Shown one piece after another: positions 1 to 5,022 of a stretch of DNA of 5,022 nt. Origin of the DNA: Hyphomicrobium sp. (GTDB lineage Bacteria > Pseudomonadota > Alphaproteobacteria > Rhizobiales > Hyphomicrobiaceae); contig JAUWCP010000182.1 in the NCBI GenBank assembly GCA_030609245.1, positions 1 through 5,022 on the forward strand, written 5' to 3'. A program made the position numbers and the translations under genes. The notes below the pieces were generated by a model that saw nothing but the letters and a program-made list of their open reading frames with translations, was not told where the DNA came from and did not search any database. How positions within the stretch are numbered: the first letter of the stretch is position 1; every line of letters starts with the position of its first letter.

Positions 1-55
1 CGCACTTTTGCTGCTTGCCGGTCCTGCCATGCTCGGACCGGCACCCGCCGTTGCT
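1..55 (+). other. C-terminal part of a Sec-type signal peptide
   Basis: The codons at the left edge read Ala-Leu-Leu-Leu-Leu-Ala-Gly-Pro and continue as a Pro/Ala-rich segment ending in Ala-Val-Ala (residues 14-16 counted from the TTG at 8), followed by Gly-Arg-Ala-Glu and then a soluble, aromatic domain. This fits the hydrophobic core and the small-x-small cleavage site of a signal peptidase I substrate. The basic n-region would lie upstream of the window. No Cys is near the site, so a lipoprotein is unlikely. Confidence 0.6.
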
Positions 56-1219
56 GGGCGGGCCGAACTCATCGACGTCTCGATTTTTTATGAAGACCTC
101 AACGAGGGCGGTGATTGGTTTGAGCACCCGCGCCACGGCTATGTATGGAGCCCTGATGTTGATCGCTCATGGCGCCCTTATTCGCGCGGCCGCTGGATCT
201 ACACAAGCGAATACGGCTGGTTCTGGGATTCAGACGAGCCCTTCGGCTGGGCCGTCTATCATTACGGCCGCTGGGGATTTGATGAAGCGGATGGCTGGTA
301 TTGGGTGCCGGGTAGACGGTGGGGGCCAGCTTGGGTCGCTTGGCGCTACGGCGATGAGTACGCCGGCTGGGCGCCACTGCCTCCGGGCGCGGTTTGGTCG
401 GCCGAACTCGGCATCGTTTACAATAACGACTTCCACGTATCGGTGCGATACGACCCGTTCTGGATATTCGTCCGCCCGCGCTACATCACCTACTACAATC
501 CGTATCGCTTTGCGCGGCCCCGCAATCGTTACCGTTCTATCTTCCGGTACACCCGGCCGGCGGCGGGCTTGGTTTATGTCGACGGACGGATTTTTTTCCG
601 TGGGATCGGTCCGCGCCAATATCGCCGCATCGCAAGACGTTCCTTGCCGCGGACAAGGGTCAATTTCTATCACGACAGCCGCCCCTACAAACGCCGCGCC
701 TCTTCAAAGCGCGGATCCGTGCGCGTATTCCGGCCCGGTAAGAACCGGCGCTATCGCGCCACGCGACTTAAAGCACCGCGTGTGGTCCACAAAGGGTCGC
801 CGCGACGGGCTGATTGGAAGCGTCGTGGAAAACGTCCCGGTTCGTACAAGGCTGGCTCCGCGAAGCGCAAACCTTGGCAGGAATTGAGGGATGGGCGAAG
901 GCAAGGCGCTACAATAACCGGCGACGGCAAGCCAAGGTCGAAGTCAGGCCGGCGCCGCAAGAATGGTAGGGCGAAGCAAGATCTCAGCAAGGCGCCGCCC
1001 GCAAGCAATATAAAGGCCGCGTTGCCCGCCAAGTCCAAGCGCGTGAATGACGCAAAACGCAACCGCAAGGCCAAACGTAAGGCGACGTCGAAACGCAGTG
1101 CGAAGCCCACCGCCAAATCCGCCGGTGCCGAGCGCAGCAAACGTGCGACCAAGGCCGACAAAAAGCCTAAAGGCAAGGGAAATAGAAAACAGAAGGGTGA
1201 GAATGAGGACGATACCTGA
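1..1219 (+). CDS. Exported DUF6600-type protein with basic C-terminal tail (5' end cut off)
   Basis: The reading frame is open to the left edge (codons GCA CTT precede the TTG at 8), so the true start lies outside the window; I see no reason to take that TTG as the start. Numbering from the TTG as residue 1, the visible part is 403 residues. It opens with the end of a signal peptide: a Leu/Ala-rich stretch and a likely AVA cleavage site near residue 16, so the protein should be exported to the periplasm or envelope. Residues 24-127 carry the Trp/Tyr/Gly pattern of the DUF6600 family: GYVWSP, GWFWDS and GWYWVP turns, HYGRW at 85-89, PAWVAWRYG at 107-115 and GWAPLPPG at 120-127. Residues 140-220 are rich in Tyr and Arg. 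Residues 221-400 are extremely basic and probably disordered. No catalytic residues are recognisable and the function is unknown. A structural or envelope-binding role is a guess from composition. The family call is from memory of its motif pattern. Stop TGA at 1217-1219. Confidence 0.82.
   Translation, partial: ALLLLAGPAMLGPAPAVAGRAELIDVSIFYEDLNEGGDWFEHPRHGYVWSPDVDRSWRPYSRGRWIYTSEYGWFWDSDEPFGWAVYHYGRWGFDEADGWYWVPGRRWGPAWVAWRYGDEYAGWAPLPPGAVWSAELGIVYNNDFHVSVRYDPFWIFVRPRYITYYNPYRFARPRNRYRSIFRYTRPAAGLVYVDGRIFFRGIGPRQYRRIARRSLPRTRVNFYHDSRPYKRRASSKRGSVRVFRPGKNRRYRATRLKAPRVVHKGSPRRADWKRRGKRPGSYKAGSAKRKPWQELRDGRRQGATITGDGKPRSKSGRRRKNGRAKQDLSKAPPASNIKAALPAKSKRVNDAKRNRKAKRKATSKRSAKPTAKSAGAERSKRATKADKKPKGKGNRKQKGENEDDT
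137..376 (+). repeat. Three tandem 26-residue Trp/Gly-rich repeats inside the DUF6600 domain
   Basis: In the first protein the motif G-[YW]-[VFY]-W-x-[PS] occurs at residues 44, 70 and 96 (numbered from the TTG at 8), that is, exactly every 26 residues. Between these, W55, Y58, G61, R62 and W63 of unit 1 match W81, Y84, G87, R88 and W89 of unit 2 at the same 26-residue offset. Unit 3 is looser: its YG at 114-115 is 28 residues after the YG of unit 2, and it ends in GWAPLPPG. The repeat is visible in protein; the DNA of the units has diverged, so it is old and held by selection rather than a recent duplication. Confidence 0.7.
668..1216 (+). other. Lys/Arg-rich, probably disordered tail of the exported protein
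   Basis: Residues 221-400 (numbered from the TTG at 8) hold 66 Lys or Arg by my count, against 11 Asp or Glu. The first part (about 221-290) is Arg-rich with scattered Tyr and Trp. The last part (about 341-393, bases 1028-1186) is a Lys/Ala/Ser/Arg mixture that resembles the tail of histone H1-like proteins. Only the final few residues (ENEDDT) turn acidic. Third codon positions remain mostly G or C through the sampled tail, which argues that it is genuinely coding and not a frameshifted extension. Confidence 0.65.
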
Positions 1220-1307
1220 CCTGCCCCGCGCCCTAACGCATAGCGGTATTGCAAGGAATTAACCCTTCGCTCGCGGTCCATCGCTGGGGACGGTGCCCGC
1301 AGCCAAC

Positions 1308-1336
1308 TTGCATGGGCTTTCTCTTCCGCGTATCAG
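1308..1336 (+). promoter_or_regulatory. Possible sigma-70-type promoter for a leaderless meaB transcript
   Basis: TTGCAT at 1308-1313 and TATCAG at 1331-1336 are separated by 17 bases, the best spacing for a housekeeping promoter. The match to consensus is only modest: three of six for the -35 box and four of six for the -10 box. Transcription would start about seven bases past the -10 box, at or next to the A of the meaB ATG at 1343. There is no Shine-Dalgarno sequence in front of that ATG, which agrees with a leaderless message. Matches this weak occur by chance, so this is only a candidate. Confidence 0.2.
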
Positions 1337-1342
1337 CCGCAG

Positions 1343-2320
1343 ATGACTAAGCCCAAGAGCAAGACACCAGCGGAGGCTGCCTCCGCGGAGACGGCCGCGC
1401 AAAATCTCATTGACCGGATGCGCAGCGGAGAACGGCGCGCCATTGCTACCGTCATCACCGAGCTGGAGCGCCTGTCGCCTTCTGCCCCTGCCCTCCTGAA
1501 GGCAATGCAGCCGCATCTCGGCAATGCCCTCGTTGTCGGATTCACGGGCCCGCCTGGTGCAGGCAAATCGACGCTCGTCAATTCCGTGATCGCCCAGCTG
1601 CGCGCCCAGGACCTCACCATCGGCGTTATTGCGGTCGATCCGTCGAGCCCCGTGTCAGGGGGAGCAATATTAGGTGACCGCATTCGCATGACGGCGGCGC
1701 TCGACGACGAGGGCGTGTTTGTGCGCTCGTTGGCAAGCCGCGGTTACCTCGGCGGACTATCGCCGGCTGCCGTGCGGGTCATCGACGCGTTGGACGCAGC
1801 AGGGCGTGACCTCATTCTTTTGGAGACGGTCGGGACCGGCCAAAGCGAGATTGACATCGCCGAGGTGGCTGATGTGCGTGTGGTCGTCTCAGCTCCAGGA
1901 CTGGGTGACGACATTCAGGCCATGAAGTCCGGGCTGTTGGAGATCGCCGACATTGTGGTGGTCAACAAGGGTGACAGACCAGGTGCTGAGCTGACGCTGC
2001 ATCAGCTTATTGGCGCGCTTTCCATTCGTGCCTCCACGGCAGGAAAGGTCCCTGTCCTCAAAACGACGGCGACAACGGGTGAAGGCGTGCTGGAACTCGT
2101 GCAGGCAATGAACAACATCGGTAGCGATGTTAAAGCGGAAGGTGCCGCGGTGAGGCGCCGGCGCCGCGCGCGCTACCTGATCGCCCGTGCGGCTGCCGAT
2201 ATCGTAGCAGAGCGCGTGCGTCATGGAGGCAACGAGGGGATCGATAGCCTCTCTGATCAAGTTCTCACCGGCGATCTTTCCCCCGAAGCGGCCGCGAAAA
2301 AGCTGCTGGAGCATAAATAG
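1343..2320 (+). CDS. meaB: Methylmalonyl-CoA mutase-associated GTPase MeaB
   Basis: A complete 325-residue G3E-type P-loop GTPase of normal family length. MeaB binds B12-dependent methylmalonyl-CoA mutase in the cytoplasm, gates loading of adenosylcobalamin and protects or reactivates the enzyme, using GTP hydrolysis. Visible signatures in order: N-terminal helix LIDRMRSGERRAIA (22-35); Walker A GPPGAGKS (69-76) after VVGFT; AVDPSSPVSGGAILGDRIRM (97-116), a MeaB/ArgK hallmark; ETVGTGQSE (161-169), the Walker B/switch region; PGLGDDIQAMKSGLLEIAD (185-203); and the base-specificity motif NKGD (208-211), where most relatives I recall have NKAD. A C-terminal helical segment (about 270-325) fits the dimerisation arm. 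The ATG at 1343 is chosen because the conserved helix starts near residue 22; the next in-frame ATG (residue 26) would cut into it. There is no clear ribosome binding site. Older databases call such proteins ArgK or LAO/AO transport ATPase. No mutase gene lies in the window. The peptide transporter gene follows 62 bases downstream and may be co-transcribed. Confidence 0.95.
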   Translation: MTKPKSKTPAEAASAETAAQNLIDRMRSGERRAIATVITELERLSPSAPALLKAMQPHLGNALVVGFTGPPGAGKSTLVNSVIAQLRAQDLTIGVIAVDPSSPVSGGAILGDRIRMTAALDDEGVFVRSLASRGYLGGLSPAAVRVIDALDAAGRDLILLETVGTGQSEIDIAEVADVRVVVSAPGLGDDIQAMKSGLLEIADIVVVNKGDRPGAELTLHQLIGALSIRASTAGKVPVLKTTATTGEGVLELVQAMNNIGSDVKAEGAAVRRRRRARYLIARAAADIVAERVRHGGNEGIDSLSDQVLTGDLSPEAAAKKLLEHK

Positions 2321-2382
2321 GCACGCAAATGCGGGTCGCGCCTTCGCCTCTTGTCCGAACCTGAACAATTGCCAAGTCAAAG

Positions 2383-3912
2383 ATGCCCGCACTCCACCCC
2401 CCCAAACCGGCCGCCGTCCTCAAGCCTGAAGTTCCTTCTACGAATGGCTCAAACGCACGCGGCTTTGCGGGACAGCCGCGCGGACTTGCGACGCTTTTCT
2501 TCACCGAGTTGTGGGAGCGTTTTTCCTATTACGGCATGCGCGCGTTGCTGGTGCTGTTCATCGTCGCCCCGGCAGCAGCAGGTGGCTTAGGCCTATCGAC
2601 CGCAGAGGCGGCACGCATCTACGGCAACTACACGATGGCCGTTTATATGCTCTCCATCCCCGGCGGCTTCATCGCCGACCGCTACTTAGGCGCGCGACGC
2701 TCCGTTCTCATTGGTGGATCGATCATCGCCCTTGGCCACTTCACGCTGGCCATCAACTCGCTGACGGCATTCTATGCGGGTCTTGGGCTCGTCGCGCTCG
2801 GCACCGGGCTGTTCAAGCCCAACATCAGCGCCATGGTCGGAGGGCTATACGGCAAAACCGATGAGCGTCGCGATGCCGGCTTTTCCATCTTCTACATGGG
2901 AATAAACATCGGCGCGCTCGCTGCCCCGTTGATAACGGGCTTTCTAGCGCAAAGCTCACTCTTCAAGGAGTGGCTTGCCGGATGGGGCTTCGACCCGGCG
3001 CAGAGTTGGCACTGGGGTTTCGGTGCAGCAGGCGTGGGCATGACGCTCGGCCTTATCGTCTACTTGCTACAGGGCAAACGTCTGGAGCACGTCGGGCGCG
3101 CGCCCTCCATCCCAGCAACGGGCTGGGGCATGGTCCTGCTCGTGATCCTCGGCACAGCGGCCGTCATGGGCGTCTCCATGCTGTCCGATCGACCCGGCTT
3201 TGAGGCTCTGCGCGCCCTCTACCTGCTCGTTCCCATCGCCGCCATTGTCTGGTTTGCCTCGCACGGCGATCTCGATTCAAAGCGCATAGCGGCTGTCTTC
3301 GTGTTCTTCATCGCCGCCATGATTTTCTGGGCGATTTTCGAGCAGGCCGGGCTCACCATCGCACTGTTTGCCGATCAACTGACGCGCACTGAGATCCTCG
3401 GCTTTGCCTTCCCGTCTGCCTGGTTCCAGTCGCTCAACCCGCTGTTCGTCATCCTACTGGTGCCCCTCTTTGCGAGCGCCTGGACCCGCCTTGGACCAAA
3501 CCAGCCTTCAAGCCCCATGAAGTTCGTCCTCGGCCTGTTCTTCCTCGGCCTGTCGTTCTTGCTCATGGTTCCGGCAGCTCTTCTAACGGCTGAGGGCCGC
3601 ATTAGCCCGCTGTGGCTCATTGGGCTCTTTTTGCTCCAGACCATTGGCGAGCTGTTCTTGAGCCCTGTGGGCCTGAGCACCATGACGAAGCTGGCGCCCA
3701 TGCGATTCGTAGGGCTTATGCTGGGCGTTTGGTTCCTAGCGGCCGCCTGGGGTAACAAACTTGCAGGCGTGCTTGGCAGCGGCTTTACCGCGAGTAACGC
3801 GCAAGGCCTTTCCACCTTCTTCTTGCAGCAGGCGATCCTCGTCGCGGTCGCGACGCTCTTGCTGCTGGCACTCGTGCCTTGGGTCAAGAAGCTGATGGGC
3901 GGGGTTCACTGA
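2383..3912 (+). CDS. POT/PTR2-family proton-coupled di-/tripeptide transporter
   Basis: A complete 509-residue inner-membrane protein of the major facilitator superfamily, expected to import di- and tripeptides with protons. After a cytosolic, Pro-rich N-terminus of about 34 residues comes helix 1 with the family's ExxERFxYYG motif (E42, E45, R46, Y49, Y50), used for proton coupling and peptide binding. Then GGFIADRYLG (94-103, PTR2 signature), GLFKPNIS (142-149, with the helix-4 lysine K145), FYMGINIGALAAP (170-182, second PTR2 signature), FWAIFEQAG (315-323, helix-7 E320) and GELFLSPVGLSTM (422-434, helix-10 E423). Two extra hydrophobic segments at about 248-268 and 274-293 fit the HA/HB helices that bacterial POTs insert between helices 6 and 7, giving 14 in all. 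All the usual functional residues are present, so it looks active. The ATG at 2383 is the only ATG before helix 1; no strong ribosome binding site precedes it. Substrate specificity within the family (peptides or peptide-like compounds) cannot be read from sequence. It may share a transcript with meaB. Confidence 0.94.
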   Translation: MPALHPPKPAAVLKPEVPSTNGSNARGFAGQPRGLATLFFTELWERFSYYGMRALLVLFIVAPAAAGGLGLSTAEAARIYGNYTMAVYMLSIPGGFIADRYLGARRSVLIGGSIIALGHFTLAINSLTAFYAGLGLVALGTGLFKPNISAMVGGLYGKTDERRDAGFSIFYMGINIGALAAPLITGFLAQSSLFKEWLAGWGFDPAQSWHWGFGAAGVGMTLGLIVYLLQGKRLEHVGRAPSIPATGWGMVLLVILGTAAVMGVSMLSDRPGFEALRALYLLVPIAAIVWFASHGDLDSKRIAAVFVFFIAAMIFWAIFEQAGLTIALFADQLTRTEILGFAFPSAWFQSLNPLFVILLVPLFASAWTRLGPNQPSSPMKFVLGLFFLGLSFLLMVPAALLTAEGRISPLWLIGLFLLQTIGELFLSPVGLSTMTKLAPMRFVGLMLGVWFLAAAWGNKLAGVLGSGFTASNAQGLSTFFLQQAILVAVATLLLLALVPWVKKLMGGVH

Positions 3913-3926
3913 TAGCCGTCACCGGG

Positions 3927-5022
3927 CTACGCGGCACGCGCGTTGTCCTTCATCAGCTTGTAGTTGATCGAGTCGAGCAAAGCTTCAAAACTCGCATCGA
4001 TGATATTGGGCGAGACGCCGACCGTGAACCAGCGTGCACCAGTCGTCGTATCGTGACTCTCGACCAGCACGCGCGTCACGGCCTCGGTGCCGCCGGTGAG
4101 GATGCGCACCTTGTAGTCGACAAGCTCGACGCCATCGATGTGTTTCTGGTACCGCCCCAAGTCCTTGCGCAGCGCCCTGTCGAGCGCATTGACGGGACCG
4201 GCTCCCTCGCCAACCGACCAAAGAGGTTCGTTGTCACCGTTAATGTAAACCTTGACGATTGCTTCCGAGACAGTAACCAGCTTGCCAACCGCGTTGTGGC
4301 GCTTCTCGACCATGACGCGGAAGCTGTCGACGGAGAAGTAACGTGGCACCGTCCCGAGCGTACGCCGTGCGAGAAGCTCAAACGACGCTTCCGCCGCCTC
4401 GTAGGAGTAGCCGGCGGCTTCGCGCGCCTTGACCGCGTCCAGCAACGTGGCAACTTGCGCATCATCCTTGTCGACGACAATTCCCAACCGCTCGATGGCC
4501 GCAATGATGCTCGACCTGCCGGACTGCTTGGACACGAGAAGACGACGCTGGTTGCCTACACTTTCGGGTGACACGTGCTCGTAGGTTTCCGGCTCCTTGA
4601 CGATGGCCGATGCGTGAATGCCGGCCTTTGTCGCGAAGGCGCTTTCTCCCACGTAGGGCGCATGGCGGTCCGGAGACCGATTCAGCACTTCGTCGAGCAC
4701 GCGGCTTGCATGCGTGAGCATACGCAGGCGGTCCGGCGTCACGCCCGTCTCGAAATGCTCTGCAAACTCGCTTTTCAAGAGAAGCGTCGGGATGATCGAC
4801 GTCAGATTGGCATTGCCACAACGCTCACCGAGCCCGTTGAGCGTGCCCTGAATGTGGCGGCAGCCGGCGCGCACAGCCATCAAAGAGTTAGCCACAGCAT
4901 TGTCGGTATCGTTGTGGGTGTGAATGCCCAGATGCGAGCCGGGGACAACTGAGGAGACATCAGCGACGATGCTTTCGACTTCATGCGGCAACGTACCGCC
5001 ATTGGTGTCGCACAGAACGACC
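3927..5022 (-). CDS. cimA: Citramalate synthase CimA, C-terminal two thirds (5' end cut off by the window)
   Basis: The gene runs off the right edge; the visible 364 residues lack about a third of a family protein of roughly 530. CimA condenses pyruvate and acetyl-CoA to (R)-citramalate, the first step of the threonine-independent route to isoleucine; LeuCD and LeuB then give 2-oxobutyrate. Counting the first full codon (5021-5019) as residue 1, the fragment begins VVLCDTNGGTLPHEV in the catalytic TIM barrel. HTHND (34-38, bases 4922-4908) carries the metal-binding histidines of the DRE-TIM/HMGL-like family, and GTLNGLGERCGNANL (59-73) is the other family signature. AFATKAGIHAS (128-138) lies in the subdomain that follows the barrel. 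The last 120 or so residues form the LeuA-type allosteric dimer domain, with GEGAGPVNALDRALR (271-285) and GGTEAVTRV (310-318), the usual site of feedback control by the end product. 2-Isopropylmalate synthase is the main alternative, but the spacing and the VGNQRR and HIDGVELVDYKVRI motifs favour CimA. The TTG at 4991 is an internal Leu codon, not the start. Stop TAG at 3929-3927, convergent with the transporter gene. Confidence 0.92.
   Translation of the reverse strand, partial: VVLCDTNGGTLPHEVESIVADVSSVVPGSHLGIHTHNDTDNAVANSLMAVRAGCRHIQGTLNGLGERCGNANLTSIIPTLLLKSEFAEHFETGVTPDRLRMLTHASRVLDEVLNRSPDRHAPYVGESAFATKAGIHASAIVKEPETYEHVSPESVGNQRRLLVSKQSGRSSIIAAIERLGIVVDKDDAQVATLLDAVKAREAAGYSYEAAEASFELLARRTLGTVPRYFSVDSFRVMVEKRHNAVGKLVTVSEAIVKVYINGDNEPLWSVGEGAGPVNALDRALRKDLGRYQKHIDGVELVDYKVRILTGGTEAVTRVLVESHDTTTGARWFTVGVSPNIIDASFEALLDSINYKLMKDNARAA

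Noticed and set aside
15..887. A 290-residue open frame on the plus strand overlapping the first gene
   Set aside because: It lies in another frame of the DUF6600 gene, shows no recognisable domain, and is rich in Ala, Arg, Thr and Ser as expected of an out-of-frame reading in GC-rich DNA.
751..1281. Minus-strand open frame of 176 residues opposite the basic tail
   Set aside because: It is the reverse reading of a Lys/Arg-rich segment, which produces a Leu/Ala/Phe-rich pseudo-hydrophobic protein. No ribosome binding site or family signature supports it.
1283..1303. Hairpin between the first gene and meaB (GCTG+GGG pairing with CCC+CAGC, one bulged G, six-base loop)
   Set aside because: The stem is plausible, but the bases that follow are mixed and the nearest T-rich run begins over ten bases later, so it does not qualify as an intrinsic terminator.
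2154..2165. Perfect 12-base palindrome GGCGCCGGCGCC inside meaB
   Set aside because: It falls in codons for a run of arginines near the start of MeaB's C-terminal segment and is explained by the codon composition.
1889..2392. Minus-strand open frame of 167 residues across the 3' end of meaB
   Set aside because: The plus strand holds the well-conserved C-terminal part of MeaB, and the antisense product has no recognisable motif.
3913..3943. Two short inverted repeats in the convergent junction (TAGCC/GGCTA at 3913-3929 and ACGCG/CGCGT at 3929-3943)
   Set aside because: Each stem is only five base pairs, they overlap by a base, and neither is followed by a T-tract on either strand; chance palindromes of this size are common in GC-rich DNA.
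3879..4571. Plus-strand open frames of 230 and 125 residues (3879-4571 and 4575-4952) opposite cimA
   Set aside because: They are antisense to clear CimA motifs and have no family signature of their own.

Overview
The window is GC-rich, densely coding DNA, almost certainly a chromosomal segment of a Gram-negative bacterium. A citramalate synthase of the long LeuA-like type together with a MeaB GTPase, and the style of the proteins, suggest an alphaproteobacterium, possibly of the Hyphomicrobiales. That placement is an inference; no rRNA or other lineage marker is present.

Layout. Four protein genes fill nearly the whole window. (1) From the left edge to 1219, plus strand: the 3' part of a gene for an exported DUF6600-type protein with an aromatic, internally repeated N-terminal half and a very basic C-terminal tail. 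(2) 1343-2320, plus: a complete meaB, the GTPase chaperone of methylmalonyl-CoA mutase. (3) 2383-3912, plus: a complete proton-coupled peptide transporter of the POT/PTR2 family. (4) 3927 to the right edge, minus: the 3' two thirds of cimA, citramalate synthase, convergent with the transporter and only 14 bases from it. The gaps are 123, 62 and 14 bases. No RNA gene, insertion sequence, CRISPR array, attachment site or origin was seen.

How the genes may relate. meaB and the peptide transporter could share a transcript (same strand, 62-base gap). A loose metabolic link is possible: imported peptides supply Val, Ile, Met and Thr, whose breakdown gives propionyl-CoA and then methylmalonyl-CoA, the substrate of the mutase that MeaB protects. 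cimA works in the opposite direction, making isoleucine carbon from pyruvate and acetyl-CoA, and is a separate transcription unit. The exported basic protein has no evident tie to the others.

Most of the window is ordinary metabolism. The features most worth a second look are the exact 26-residue repeat and histone-like tail of the first protein, and a possible leaderless promoter directly in front of meaB. I found no convincing evidence of a new multi-gene system.
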